Counted from the stretch's first letter, positions 45,658 through 54,413 are shown. The stretch is DNA of 64,000 nucleotides from Lachnospiraceae bacterium (GCA_015058015.1 SVDM01000012.1:1-64000), one strand, 5' to 3'. Notes: generated by a model from the sequence alone, not told the origin. Numbers and translations are program-made.

Positions 45658-45711
45658 GTTACCTCCGATTGTTCCCTTAGATTAATTAATCCTCATTTTA
45701 ATAAAATTACG

Positions 45712-46905
45712 CTACTGCATGTCACTCAGCAATGACTTGCACTTTATCAGATGCTCCGGCACCTTGATGCCGAAGTTGTCAGCTATAGTCTCTCCTATAA
45801 CTGCAAAGGTGTCCTGTTCTGCTATCTGTCCGCTTCCTATCATAGAGGGGGAATAAGCTACAAACGGCACCTTCTCTCTTGTGTGATCCGTTCCCGTATA
45901 GGTAGGATCGTTACCGTGGTCCGCCGTAAGAATAAGCAGGTCATCGTCCTTTAATTTATCCATTAAAGGTCCTAAGTTCTTGTCGAACTTTTCTATCTCT
46001 TCTGCATAACCCTTCGGATTTCTTCTGTGTCCCCACAAAGCGTCAAAATCCACCAGGTTTACAAAGCAAAGGCCTCTAAAGTCTTTATCTGCAATCTCTA
46101 AGGTCTGCTCCATTCCGTGAACAGAAGACTGAGACTTGAAAGCCTCGGTGATTCCCTCTTTTACGAAGATATCATTAATCTTTCCCACTGAGATTACATC
46201 AAATCCGGCGTCTTTCATGGCGTTAAGCACTGTTTCCACCGGAGGCTTTAAGGCATAGTCATGGCGGTTGGCGGTACGTACAAACTCGCCCTTTTTCTTA
46301 CCCACATAGGGCCTTGCAATAACCCTGCCAACCTTCCACTCATCCTTCATGGTAATCTCTCTTGCTATCTCGCAGCAGCGGTACAGCTCGTCAAGTCCGA
46401 AGGTTTCCTCATTTCCACAAATCTGCAGCACAGAGTCCGCAGAAGTATATACTATCATGTGGCCTGTGGCGATTTCTTCTTCCGCAAGTTCATCTAAGAT
46501 AGCGGTACCACTGGCACTTTTATTGCCGATTATGGTCCTTCCGGTGCGGCGGGACAGTTCATCAATAAGCTCTTTGGGGAATCCCGTATCCGTAAATGTT
46601 ACAAAGGGTTTAGTGGTATGAACGCCCATCATTTCCCAATGGCCTGTCATGGTATCCTTGCCCTTTGACATTTCCCTTAGAACCCCGTAATAACCAAGGG
46701 GCTTATCTGCAGGTGGAACCTGTCTTAATGGATGAAGATTCCCGATTCCAAGCCTTGCCAGGTTGGGGATGTCCAGCCTGTCCACCGATTCGGATATATG
46801 TCCTAAGGTGTCTACGTCCTTATCACCGTATTCTTCGGAATCCGGCATGGCCCCTACGCCAAGGGAATCCAAAACAATAAGAAATATTCTTTTATACTTT
46901 CCCAT
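45712..46905 (-). CDS. deoB: Phosphopentomutase
   Basis: DeoB interconverts (deoxy)ribose-1-phosphate and (deoxy)ribose-5-phosphate in nucleoside salvage. The 397-residue protein has the alkaline-phosphatase-fold metal motifs [20 protein letters not shown] and [19 protein letters not shown]. The start MGKYKRIF was chosen with AGAGAAGTG upstream; a GTG three codons before lies in that site. deoD lies 16 bases upstream, so the two products act in sequence. Confidence 0.95.
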   Translation of the reverse strand: MGKYKRIFLIVLDSLGVGAMPDSEEYGDKDVDTLGHISESVDRLDIPNLARLGIGNLHPLRQVPPADKPLGYYGVLREMSKGKDTMTGHWEMMGVHTTKPFVTFTDTGFPKELIDELSRRTGRTIIGNKSASGTAILDELAEEEIATGHMIVYTSADSVLQICGNEETFGLDELYRCCEIAREITMKDEWKVGRVIARPYVGKKKGEFVRTANRHDYALKPPVETVLNAMKDAGFDVISVGKINDIFVKEGITEAFKSQSSVHGMEQTLEIADKDFRGLCFVNLVDFDALWGHRRNPKGYAEEIEKFDKNLGPLMDKLKDDDLLILTADHGNDPTYTGTDHTREKVPFVAYSPSMIGSGQIAEQDTFAVIGETIADNFGIKVPEHLIKCKSLLSDMQ

Positions 46906-46921
46906 AATAATCACTTCTCTT

Positions 46922-47632
46922 TTATGCGTGAATGTCTAATGCAACTTTTATCATGTTATTGAATCCGGTCTGTCTTTCCTCTGCAGAAAGCTTCTCTCCC
47001 TTGTAGAGATGGTCGGAGATTGTAAAGAGTCCCAAGGCTTTCTTGCCTGCGTAGATGGCATTGGCATATAAAGCTGCAGTCTCCATCTCCACTGCCAAAA
47101 CTCCCATCCTCTTCCATTTGTCATTGGCATCCGGCTGAGCATCGTAGAATATATCTGAGGATACTACGTTACCTACATGAACGGGAATGCCCGCATTTCT
47201 CGATGAGGCAACAGCACTTTCCAACAGTCCAAAGTCTGCTATAGGAGCAAATGTCCCCGGCAGCTCGTACTGTCTCATAAAGTTGGAATCGGTGCATGCG
47301 CCCTGGGCTACAACTATATCTCCCAGATTCAGATTATCTGCATAAGCACCGGCAGAGCCGATACGGATGATGCTTTCCACATCATAGAAATTGAATAATT
47401 CGTATGAGTAAATACCAATTGAAGGCATACCCATTCCCGAGCCCATAATTGTTACAGGCTCTCCTTTATATGTCCCGGTGAAGGCATACATACCTCGCAC
47501 TTCGTTAACGCATCTTGCATTCTCCAAAAAATTCTCTGCAATATACTTGGCTCTTAAAGGGTCGCCCGGCATATATACCTTGGCGGCTATATCTTCTTTT
47601 TTCGCTGTATTATGCGGTGTCGGTACGCTCAT
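46922..47632 (-). CDS. deoD: Purine nucleoside phosphorylase, DeoD type
   Basis: DeoD splits purine nucleosides with phosphate to give free base and ribose-1-phosphate. The 236-residue protein has the hexameric PNP motifs [44 protein letters not shown] and [14 protein letters not shown]. The start MSVPTPHN has GGAGGATTT upstream; a longer frame to 47680 lacks support. Ribose-1-phosphate then passes to DeoB, encoded next. Confidence 0.95.
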   Translation of the reverse strand: MSVPTPHNTAKKEDIAAKVYMPGDPLRAKYIAENFLENARCVNEVRGMYAFTGTYKGEPVTIMGSGMGMPSIGIYSYELFNFYDVESIIRIGSAGAYADNLNLGDIVVAQGACTDSNFMRQYELPGTFAPIADFGLLESAVASSRNAGIPVHVGNVVSSDIFYDAQPDANDKWKRMGVLAVEMETAALYANAIYAGKKALGLFTISDHLYKGEKLSAEERQTGFNNMIKVALDIHA

Positions 47633-47731
47633 ATAAATCCTCCGTTTCACGTATTTGGGGCTTTCATCCCCCGTTTCCAACAGTATAACATATTTTTATA
47701 TATTTTTGTTCCTTTACACCCTCAAGATGCC

Positions 47732-48256
47732 TTATCCCTGCTTATCCCATTTCCAGGAGACTGATTGATATATGATAAGGACCCCGTAAACAAAGGAACT
47801 AAGCCAAATGAATGCAAGAGACAGATAGACAATCGGACTTACAAAGCCGAAGACAAACTGCTGAAAAAGCTTTACTGCCACAGACAGCAGAATGAATATG
47901 CCATGAGATCTTGTAAAGCGCTTAAGCCTGTTCCTTATAAACGCGCTTTTATCGCAGGGAACAAGCCTTAGCACGTAATATATTGAGGTGTGAACCACCG
48001 AAACCCCCGGTCGTCCTGATTTCACATAAAGGTATCTCATATTATCCCAATACACCTTAGCCGCCAAAAATGCCGTAAGACATATACTTACCGCCGCTGC
48101 AGCAGCAGGAGATTCTACCGCATCATCACAGACGCAGGCAGTCATTATAAGGGCTATTCCCGCAAATATTTTGCACAAAAGCTTATCAATATAGATTTCT
48201 TTAGATGCTGTATCTAAAAGGGTCTTATCAAATTCTTTAATAGTTTTCTCGTCCAT
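47732..48256 (-). CDS. Membrane protein of the ABC transporter operon
   Basis: The 174-residue protein has about four hydrophobic segments (for example IFAGIALIMTACV, AAAAVSICLTAFLAAKVYW, ILLSVAVKLFQQFVFGF and IWLSSFVYGVLIIYQ). I do not recognise the family. It follows the second ABC ATPase gene by 12 bases, so it may be the membrane partner of that ATPase; that is inference. Confidence 0.7.
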   Translation of the reverse strand: MDEKTIKEFDKTLLDTASKEIYIDKLLCKIFAGIALIMTACVCDDAVESPAAAAAVSICLTAFLAAKVYWDNMRYLYVKSGRPGVSVVHTSIYYVLRLVPCDKSAFIRNRLKRFTRSHGIFILLSVAVKLFQQFVFGFVSPIVYLSLAFIWLSSFVYGVLIIYQSVSWKWDKQG

Positions 48257-48268
48257 ACTAAATCCATC

Positions 48269-48916
48269 CTATTCCGGCAGGGTCTCTGCCATTGACTCAA
48301 CCCTGCCCTTATCTATAGTCAAACAATAATCCATGTGGATATCCACTTCTTCTTTGTTGTGGTCGGTAATGATTATTCCCACACTTTCATCCAGCATGAG
48401 ATTATGAAGAAACTTAAAAAAATCTCTTCTAAATACAGGATCCATACCTGAAGTTACTTCATCCATGAGATAGAGTCTTGTATTATGGGCATAAGCCAGA
48501 CAGACCTGGTATTTAAGCCACTCTCCCCTGGAAACATTGGCTAAGGGGGTAGATGGGGGAACCTGCATCTCCCTCATCATTTCCGTAAATCTATCCTGAC
48601 TCCAGTCAGAATAGAAGACTGACAGGAGTTTTGCATTCTCCATGGCGCTAAGACCCGGAAAACAACTGAAATCATCGGATACTACGCCTATTTCATTAAA
48701 GACAGCCTTGCCCAAAGACTGTATATTACTGCCACGAAAAAGAATCTCTCCTGTGTATTTAATATCTTCATCATAAATGTATCTAAGCAGTGTAGTTTTG
48801 CCCGCACCATTACGGCCTATGACTCCCATAACAAATCCTTCTTCCAGCGAAAAGGTTATGTCCTGCAGGTTAAAGCCTTTATTCTGGCCGGTTACACCTT
48901 TGAATTCTAAAATCAT
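48269..48916 (-). CDS. ABC transporter ATP-binding protein (second in operon)
   Basis: The 215-residue ATPase has Walker A GRNGAGKTTLLRYIY (~34-48), a signature reading NVSRGEWLKYQ rather than LSGGQ, and Walker B LYLMDEVTSGMDP followed by an H-loop (ITDHNKEE). It lies 14 bases after the GntR regulator gene. It probably pairs with the 174-residue membrane protein encoded next. The substrate is unknown; related operons in Bacilli and Clostridia respond to cell-envelope stress. Confidence 0.88.
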   Translation of the reverse strand: MILEFKGVTGQNKGFNLQDITFSLEEGFVMGVIGRNGAGKTTLLRYIYDEDIKYTGEILFRGSNIQSLGKAVFNEIGVVSDDFSCFPGLSAMENAKLLSVFYSDWSQDRFTEMMREMQVPPSTPLANVSRGEWLKYQVCLAYAHNTRLYLMDEVTSGMDPVFRRDFFKFLHNLMLDESVGIIITDHNKEEVDIHMDYCLTIDKGRVESMAETLPE

Positions 48917-48929
48917 AAGTTAATTTCTC

Positions 48930-49304
48930 CTATTTTGATGTATATAATGCTTCTACCATTTCCAGAATATCTGACAGCTTAAGATCAGCCTGCTTGCAGT
49001 CGTCAATAAGTTCACCAAGCCTCTCTTCAAGCATAATAAGCTGCTTTTCTTTAAGATAATCCTTGTTGTATTTGCATACGTAGAAGCCCTTGCCTGCCAC
49101 AGACCGGATTAAGCCTTCCTTCTCCAACTCCTCATAGGCTCTCTTGGTGGTAATAACACTTACCTCCAATTCCGCCGCAAGAGCACGGATTGATGGCAGG
49201 GCTTCATCTGCAACCAGCTCGCCGGTAACGATGGCATTCTTTAGTTGCATAACTATCTGCTCATATATAGCAAGTGTCCCCTGGGGTTTAATTATTATCT
49301 TCAT
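48930..49304 (-). CDS. GntR-family regulator, YtrA type
   Basis: The 124-residue protein is a GntR winged helix (ALPSIRALAAELEVSVITTKRAYEELEKEGLI) with a short C-terminal helix, the size and shape of the YtrA subgroup. YtrA-type regulators lie inside ABC transporter operons and repress them. Its start overlaps the permease stop by one base. The long inverted repeat at 50871-50902 over the operon promoter is its likely operator. Confidence 0.88.
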   Translation of the reverse strand: MKIIIKPQGTLAIYEQIVMQLKNAIVTGELVADEALPSIRALAAELEVSVITTKRAYEELEKEGLIRSVAGKGFYVCKYNKDYLKEKQLIMLEERLGELIDDCKQADLKLSDILEMVEALYTSK

Positions 49305-49990
49305 TATCTCTTTGCCCTCTCCCTTTTCTTGTATGAATACTCATATATGGAGAAATCCCGAATCATCCTGGGATAGTTTACAATGATAAACCATACTGAC
49401 AAAACAGTGTTTATTGCTACACACCCTATATATATGGGCTCATATACAAAGGCCATGTCAACAGCTGTAATAATCACAATGATTGCGGTAACCATTATTT
49501 TTAAAACAGGAAGACTTGTAGACCGAACACCGGCGCTCCGTGTATAATCCGGTACCATATTAAACTCTATAACAAAAGACGCATAAGGGAGTATTGCAAG
49601 CAGCATAGCCGGCGTAACACCGGGATAGATAAAGGCAATTACAATCCCGCCTATTATCATGGGAATAATGCAAACGATACATTTCAGAATAAAAGCATCT
49701 CTTACATATTTCCTTCTGTCTGCCTCATCCATAGGCACAAGCATCATAGTCTTAGTTATACCCATGTTAAAGGCCACTCCGAAGAATGCCAAAAGAACAA
49801 TGGGTATGGCCTGTGCATAATACACCGGAAAAAAAGCCCTTGCACCGCTGTGTCTGAAAAAAATCATAGGGGCAATAAATAGAAAATACACTATAAACCA
49901 CACTGTGTTAAAGGTCTTTATATCCTTAATTCTCTTCACATTTGCTCCAAAGTCGTTCTTGAAATTGTTTAGTACCATTCCCATCATCAT
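49304..49990 (-). CDS. Membrane permease of the ABC transporter
   Basis: The 228-residue protein has about six hydrophobic segments, such as WFIVYFLFIAPMIFF, IPIVLLAFFGVAFNMG and CIVCIIPMIIGGIVIAFIY. It is not closely recognised but has the size of a small ABC-2-like permease. Three ATG codons follow the GGAGGTG site; the first overlaps the upstream ATPase stop by 4 bases. It likely pairs with that ATPase. Confidence 0.75.
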   Translation of the reverse strand: MMMGMVLNNFKNDFGANVKRIKDIKTFNTVWFIVYFLFIAPMIFFRHSGARAFFPVYYAQAIPIVLLAFFGVAFNMGITKTMMLVPMDEADRRKYVRDAFILKCIVCIIPMIIGGIVIAFIYPGVTPAMLLAILPYASFVIEFNMVPDYTRSAGVRSTSLPVLKIMVTAIIVIITAVDMAFVYEPIYIGCVAINTVLSVWFIIVNYPRMIRDFSIYEYSYKKRERAKR

Positions 49991-50853
49991 AAAACACCTC
50001 CAAACTTTCTGTTTCCACCTTTGTCCATAAAATACATTAAATCTTCTATGGTAGGAGTATCCACCCTGTACTCTTTGTCATTGGCAATACGGCCATAATC
50101 TTCAACCAAGGCCTTGGAATAAGAGCTTCCCTTTTCCTTGTATACCACCTTATCCTTTGGAATAAGGTTAATCAGGTAATCCTCGGCTGTTACCAGCCTG
50201 TACCTGTCGGTTAAAGTCTCTTTATCTTCCGACAATACCAGTCGTCCCTTATCTATATAGGTTATATAATCTCCGAATTTATCAAGGCCCGAAGTGATGT
50301 GGGTTGCAAGTATTACACTGTTCTCGCCCTTACTTATGAAATCCGTAAGAATCCCGGTAAAACTTTCGGCAAATTCCGGATCGAAGCTTCCAAGGGGCTC
50401 ATCTAAGACAAGAAGTCTCGGATTGTGGGATAAGGCAAATGCCAACTGGAACTTCATCTTCTCGCCTCTTGATTGTCTGCCGTAGGTTCTTTTCATATCA
50501 AGATTAAATTTTTCACAATAGAAGTCTAGTTTTTCCGGCTCATATCGGCTGTAAAACCTTCCGTATTTCTCACCGTTTTGTGCCAAAGTATTATGCTTTT
50601 CGAAGACATCCTCCGTTAATACAAAACCCAGATTGTCCTTAGTCCATTTCTCGTTCTCTCTTATATCCCGATCAATAAATTCTATGTGCCCCGCATCCGG
50701 AGTCATAAGTCCTAAAATCATACGAAGAAGGGTTGACTTACCTGCGCCGTTTCTTCCGATAAGGCCCATTATGTACCCTTTAGGCAATTCAAAGGACATA
50801 TTCTTTATGCTAAATTCAGGAAAGCTTTTTTCTACATTCTCAAGTTTTAACAT
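49987..50853 (-). CDS. ABC transporter ATP-binding protein (first in operon)
   Basis: The 288-residue ATPase has Walker A GRNGAGKSTLLRMIL (~34-48), the unusual signature GRQSRGEKMKFQLAFAL, Walker B LLVLDEPLGSFDP and an H-loop (ILATHITSG). A ~75-residue C-terminal extension is present. It is the first gene behind the operator-bearing promoter and has an AAGGAG ribosome binding site. Both ATPases of this operon carry SRGE in place of SGGQ. Confidence 0.9.
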   Translation of the reverse strand: MLKLENVEKSFPEFSIKNMSFELPKGYIMGLIGRNGAGKSTLLRMILGLMTPDAGHIEFIDRDIRENEKWTKDNLGFVLTEDVFEKHNTLAQNGEKYGRFYSRYEPEKLDFYCEKFNLDMKRTYGRQSRGEKMKFQLAFALSHNPRLLVLDEPLGSFDPEFAESFTGILTDFISKGENSVILATHITSGLDKFGDYITYIDKGRLVLSEDKETLTDRYRLVTAEDYLINLIPKDKVVYKEKGSSYSKALVEDYGRIANDKEYRVDTPTIEDLMYFMDKGGNRKFGGVL

Positions 50854-50870
50854 TGTTCTTCTCCTTGTTC

Positions 50871-50902
50871 ATATACTGTATATACACATATATACAGTAT
50901 AT
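50871..50902. promoter_or_regulatory. Long palindromic operator of the ABC operon
   Basis: ATATACTGTATAT (50871-50883) and ATATACAGTATAT (50890-50902) are perfect 13-base inverted repeats separated by six bases. The palindrome covers the -10 box and start site of the minus-strand promoter. It is the likely binding site of the GntR/YtrA regulator encoded in the operon. Confidence 0.75.
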
Positions 50903-50917
50903 AGACAAAAAAGTCAA
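50889..50917 (-). promoter_or_regulatory. Promoter of the ABC transporter operon
   Basis: On the minus strand TTGACT (50912-50917) and TATATA (50889-50894) are 17 bases apart. The -10 box lies inside the palindromic operator, which gives a simple means of repression. The -35 box lies in the downstream arm of the terminator hairpin of the preceding gene. Confidence 0.7.
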
Positions 50918-50936
50918 GCACTTATTTGCTTGACTT
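50905..50936 (-). terminator. Terminator of the NifX-like gene
   Basis: AAGTCAAGC and GCTTGACTT form a 9-bp stem around 8 bases, followed on the minus strand by TTTTTTG. The stem includes the -35 box of the next promoter. Confidence 0.8.
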
Positions 50937-50963
50937 ATAAGAATATTATTATTTTGTTATTAC

Positions 50964-51368
50964 TTAGAAGTGACAATCACCGCAATCCCCGCCGCAGTGG
51001 CAGTTTCCGCACTCTCCCATGCACTCCTCATCATCACTGTGGCCTTCGCATACAGCTTCTGTAGCTTTACGCAGATTACCGTGCATATATGCCACCATGC
51101 AGACATCAGCCATGTCTGAGTATCCGGCGTAGATCTCAATATTATTCTCTTCTAATATCTTAAAGGCTCCAAGTCCTATATCATCACAGATAAGAGCATT
51201 AACATGCTTATCAAGAAGCACTTTGGCCATAGCCTCGTGTCCCTTATCGGTTGTATCAATAATCTCCTGAGAGATGGTTCCCTCTTCAACTGTGTATATC
51301 TTAAACTGTGGTGTGGTACCGAAATGCTGATATACCTTACCGTCTTTATAAGTTGCTGCAACTACCAT
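50964..51368 (-). CDS. NifX/NifB-like iron-molybdenum cofactor family protein
   Basis: The 134-residue protein has the Dinitrogenase_FeMo-co domain (VVAATYKDGKVYQHFGTTPQ near the start; ALICDDIGLGAFKILEENNI). Its C-terminus is Cys/His-rich (ECMGECGNCHCGGDCGDCHF) and could bind metal. No nitrogenase genes are in the window; such proteins are common in anaerobes without nitrogenase, probably in metal-cluster handling. It is monocistronic with its own promoter and terminator. Confidence 0.88.
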   Translation of the reverse strand: MVVAATYKDGKVYQHFGTTPQFKIYTVEEGTISQEIIDTTDKGHEAMAKVLLDKHVNALICDDIGLGAFKILEENNIEIYAGYSDMADVCMVAYMHGNLRKATEAVCEGHSDDEECMGECGNCHCGGDCGDCHF

Positions 51369-51466
51369 AGTGCTACTCCTTTCGTTTGTGAATCTCCCTA
51401 TTTATAACTAATCCGGCCCTTCGCCCCTTGCCGGACTGCTTGCAAATTTGTCTTTCTGACGGTATG

Positions 51467-51495
51467 ATTATAGGAAAAATACCCTCGCATGTCAA
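51467..51495 (-). promoter_or_regulatory. Consensus promoter of the NifX-like gene
   Basis: On the minus strand TTGACA (51490-51495) and TATAAT (51467-51472) are exactly 17 bases apart. The ~90-base leader contains a small GC hairpin (TCCGGC/GCCGGA). The -35 box lies just upstream of the divergent recX gene. Confidence 0.8.
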
Positions 51496-51510
51496 GAAAG
51501 GATAAGTGCA

Positions 51511-52146
51511 TTGGTAATTACAAAAATCGAGCTCCAAAAAAGAAATAAGGACCGGGCCTCCATATATATAGACGAAGAATTTGCCTTCGGCCTGCATGTA
51601 AATGTTGTATACGACTTAGGCCTGAAAAAGGGAATGGAGATAGACGAGGATTTTAAAAGTACAATTCTCGCCAAAGAAGAGACCAAACAGGCCCACCTCT
51701 ATGCTCTGAAGCTTGTTAATTACAGACCCAGATGCCAATCGGAAGTAAGACGCAAGATGGCCGAAAAGGGCTATGCCCCGGAAATCATAGACGAAACCAT
51801 TGATTATCTTATAAACTACAATTTTCTAAATGACGAAGAGTTTACCCGCCTGTATATTGAAAGCAAGATCGATATTAATAAGTATGGCTTTAACCGAATA
51901 AGATATCAGCTGGGGGGCATGGGAATTGCCAGGGATATAATAGATAGGTGCATTGCCGAGTATTCCGACACTACAGACGAATACCCTATGGCATTATCCC
52001 AGGCAGAAAAGAAGGTATCTTCCATGTCCGGTGATGATTACCGCTCCAGGTACCGCAAGCTATCGGGCTTTCTGGGGCGTAAGGGCTATTCCTACGATGT
52101 GATATCAAAGGTTTTAAAAGAAGTTCTTGGAGACAGCAACGAATAA
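51511..52146 (+). CDS. recX: RecX regulatory protein
   Basis: RecX modulates RecA filaments. The 211-residue protein has the RecX three-helix repeats, including ALKLVNYRPRCQSEVRRKMA, INYNFLNDEEFTRLYIES and GRKGYSYDVISKVLKE. It starts with TTG (VITKIELQKRNKDRASIYID), with AAAGGATAAG upstream and no ATG in a suitable place. No recA lies in the window. Confidence 0.9.
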   Translation: MVITKIELQKRNKDRASIYIDEEFAFGLHVNVVYDLGLKKGMEIDEDFKSTILAKEETKQAHLYALKLVNYRPRCQSEVRRKMAEKGYAPEIIDETIDYLINYNFLNDEEFTRLYIESKIDINKYGFNRIRYQLGGMGIARDIIDRCIAEYSDTTDEYPMALSQAEKKVSSMSGDDYRSRYRKLSGFLGRKGYSYDVISKVLKEVLGDSNE

Positions 52147-52158
52147 AAGATGAAGACA

Positions 52159-52188
52159 CAAAAAACGGGCAGGTATTAACCTGCCCGT
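52159..52188 (-). terminator. Terminator of the microprotein gene
   Basis: ACGGGCAGGT and ACCTGCCCGT form a 10-bp stem with a 4-base loop. The minus strand continues with six T residues, whereas the plus strand does not. It therefore mainly ends the minus-strand transcript of the small gene at 52202-52312, though the stem may also block plus-strand recX transcripts. Confidence 0.8.
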
Positions 52189-52201
52189 AAATCATCTTGT
52201 A

Positions 52202-52312
52202 TTATTTTTTCTTATTGTTGTTATCTCTGTTATTCTTGTTAGTAATATAGATAATTCCCGCCATAGAAAGCGCCTCAACAACAAAGAAGAACACCAAAGT
52301 TCCAAAGTCCAT
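52202..52312 (-). CDS. 36-residue single-pass membrane microprotein
   Basis: The frame encodes 36 residues: a hydrophobic N-terminal segment (LVFFFVVEALSMAGIIYIT, residues 6-24) and a polar, basic tail rich in Asn and Lys (NKNNRDNNNKKK). GGAGGG lies 5 bases before the ATG. A promoter (52386-52414), this ribosome binding site and a terminator right after the stop form a complete small transcription unit of ~220 bases. The product would be an N-out or N-in single-pass membrane peptide. I do not recognise a family. It might be a regulatory membrane peptide or a type I toxin-like peptide; neither is proven. Confidence 0.7.
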   Translation of the reverse strand: MDFGTLVFFFVVEALSMAGIIYITNKNNRDNNNKKK

Positions 52313-52385
52313 AATAACCCTCCATAACTCTTATGCCAAATCGTTCTCCAAACTCGACATAACAAACCAACTGTCTACAGGAATG

Positions 52386-52414
52386 ATTATAAAGGAAAAT
52401 GACTAAAAATACAA
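52386..52414 (-). promoter_or_regulatory. Promoter of the microprotein gene
   Basis: On the minus strand TTGTAT (52409-52414) and TATAAT (52386-52391) are 17 bases apart. The start site would fall near 52379, giving a leader of ~66 bases. It lies immediately after the purH stop codon. Confidence 0.7.
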
Positions 52415-52424
52415 GTGTATGATA

Positions 52425-53600
52425 TTAGTGATGGAATAATCTGATTCCCGTAAAGCACATAGCCATTCCGTATTTGTTGCAGGTCTCTATTACCGCATCG
52501 TCTCTTACAGATCCGCCGGGCTGTGCAATATACTCTACACCGCTCTTGTGAGCTCTCTCAATATTATCACCAAATGGGAAGAATGCATCTGATCCAAGAG
52601 CCACACCGCTCATCTTATCAAGCCATGCTCTCTTTTCTTCTCTGGTAAATTCCTTAGGCTGTTCTGTAAAGTAATGCTGCCAGTTTCCCTCACCGATTAC
52701 GTCCATGCACTCATCGCCCATGTATACATCAATGGCATTGTCTCTTTCAGCTCTTGCAAGGTCTGCCTTAAAAGGAAGATTAAGTACCTGAGGACTCTGT
52801 CTTAAGAACCAGTTGTCAGCCTTAGAACCTGCAAGTCTTGTACAGTGGATTCTTGACTGCTGACCGGCGCCTATACCTATGGCCTGACCGCCCTTTACGT
52901 AGCAAACTGAATTAGACTGGGTATATTTCAAGGTGATCATGGCTATAGCCAGATCATCCTTAGCCTCTTTGGGAAGGTTCTTATTCTCTGTCACTACCTT
53001 GCTAAAGAGTTCTTCATTAATAACAAGCTCGTTTCTTCCCTGCTCGAAAGTTACACCGTATACATCCTTACGCTCAACAGGTGCCGGCTTGTAATCCGGA
53101 TTCATCTTGATAATGCAGTAATTGCCCTTTTTCTTCTTCTTCAATATCTCTAATGCGGCATCCTCATAAGAAGGAGCTATAATACCGTCTGATACTTCAT
53201 GTTCAATAAGCTTGGCTGTTGCCACATCGCAGGTATCTGAAAGTGAGATGAAATCGCCGAAGGAAGACATACGATCGGCTCCTCTTGCTCTTGCGTAGGC
53301 ATTGGCCATAGGAGTAAGTTCCATATCATCCTCAATCCAGTAAATCTTTCTCTCCACCTCCGATAAAGGAAGTCCGATAGCTGCGCCTGCCGGTGATACA
53401 TGCTTGAAGGATGTTGCCGCAGCTACTCCTGTGGCGTTCTTAAGCTCTTTAACAAGCTGGAATCCGTTAAATGCATCAAGCAGGTTAATGTATCCCGGCT
53501 TACCGTTTAAGATTTCAATGGGAAGTTCTCCCTCTTGCATAAAGATTCTGGAAGGCTTCTGGTTAGGGTTACAGCCGTATTTTAATTCGAGTTCTTTCAT
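52425..53600 (-). CDS. purH: AICAR transformylase (stand-alone PurH C-domain type)
   Basis: The enzyme adds a formyl group from 10-formyl-tetrahydrofolate to AICAR, giving FAICAR. The 391-residue protein has the AICARFT motifs LKYGCNPNQKPSRI, TSFKHVSPAGAA and SDAFFPFGDNIERAHKSGV. It lacks the N-terminal IMP cyclohydrolase domain of classical PurH; that step is supplied by the separate PurO-type gene just upstream. Both lie behind a ZTP riboswitch, which senses a derivative of this enzyme's own substrate. Confidence 0.93.
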   Translation of the reverse strand: MKELELKYGCNPNQKPSRIFMQEGELPIEILNGKPGYINLLDAFNGFQLVKELKNATGVAAATSFKHVSPAGAAIGLPLSEVERKIYWIEDDMELTPMANAYARARGADRMSSFGDFISLSDTCDVATAKLIEHEVSDGIIAPSYEDAALEILKKKKKGNYCIIKMNPDYKPAPVERKDVYGVTFEQGRNELVINEELFSKVVTENKNLPKEAKDDLAIAMITLKYTQSNSVCYVKGGQAIGIGAGQQSRIHCTRLAGSKADNWFLRQSPQVLNLPFKADLARAERDNAIDVYMGDECMDVIGEGNWQHYFTEQPKEFTREEKRAWLDKMSGVALGSDAFFPFGDNIERAHKSGVEYIAQPGGSVRDDAVIETCNKYGMAMCFTGIRLFHH

Positions 53601-53632
53601 TGTGATAATCCTTTCAATTTTGCTTTCTGCTC

Positions 53633-54346
53633 TTATTTATTCTTGTTAACGATTCTGGTCTCATACTCACCGGTTGCAATGGTGATATAACGAACAAAGA
53701 GAGACACCTTGTTATCCTCATTTAAACTGTTCCACAGCTTATCTGTGAAATCATCAATACTTCCGTCTATCTCCACAAGCTTGGGCTCGCCCTCAAAGCT
53801 TGGAAGGGGATTGCCGTCGCACATATAAGTGTGGATGAAACGGCCTTCGCCATTTACCGGATTAGCATAGGCGAAGGTATATCTGCTGCAGCTTTCCGGG
53901 TTACCGTTTGCACTCTTTAAGATTGACATTGCATAGTTGTACTCTCCGCTCTCAACATGAAGAACAGCAGAAATACGAGGTGTGTAGTTAGGAGCATCCG
54001 GCTCAAATTCTCTGGTTCTTAAAGCCTGCTCAAAGGTAAACTGCTTATCCATCATCTCGTAGATTGTGTCAGTCTGGTCACCGTTGGTTACGATGGTCTT
54101 GTTACCAAGAACTCTTACCGGTGCATAGATGATAAGACTGGGGTCTTCTAACTTTGATTCGTCAAATGCCTGTGTTCTGATGCCTTCCCCATCCGGTACA
54201 AAGATACGGTTACGGCTGTTGTTGCTTCGTCCCATGATAAAGTATGCAGTTACGGCAGACTTGCCGTCCTTACTCTTTCCAACAACGATTCCGCGTCCCG
54301 GATATGCGTTGCCTGCTACATCCTCAAAAATGCTAATCTTGTTCAT
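53633..54346 (-). CDS. purO: IMP cyclohydrolase, PurO type
   Basis: The enzyme closes FAICAR to IMP, the last step of de novo synthesis. The 237-residue protein matches the archaeal-type PurO family: NAYPGRGIVVGKS near the N-terminus, AYFIMGRSNNSRNR (~residues 34-47), and conserved NYTPRISAV and YTFAYANP segments. It replaces the N-terminal domain of bifunctional PurH. It is the first gene after the ZTP riboswitch, with AGGAGG upstream of the ATG. Confidence 0.88.
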   Translation of the reverse strand: MNKISIFEDVAGNAYPGRGIVVGKSKDGKSAVTAYFIMGRSNNSRNRIFVPDGEGIRTQAFDESKLEDPSLIIYAPVRVLGNKTIVTNGDQTDTIYEMMDKQFTFEQALRTREFEPDAPNYTPRISAVLHVESGEYNYAMSILKSANGNPESCSRYTFAYANPVNGEGRFIHTYMCDGNPLPSFEGEPKLVEIDGSIDDFTDKLWNSLNEDNKVSLFVRYITIATGEYETRIVNKNK

Positions 54347-54372
54347 TTAGAACCTCCTATTTTAAAGAAAAT

Positions 54373-54413
54373 AAAAAACCGCCCTGGTCATCCATAACGG
54401 TCTGCCCAGGCGG
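54373..54413 (-). terminator. Terminator / expression platform of the ZTP riboswitch
   Basis: On the minus strand CCGCCTGG (54406-54413) pairs with CCAGGGCGG (54379-54387), with one bulged base, followed by six T residues. The 5' arm is also the conserved 3' part of the ZTP aptamer. Ligand binding and terminator formation therefore exclude each other. Confidence 0.85.
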
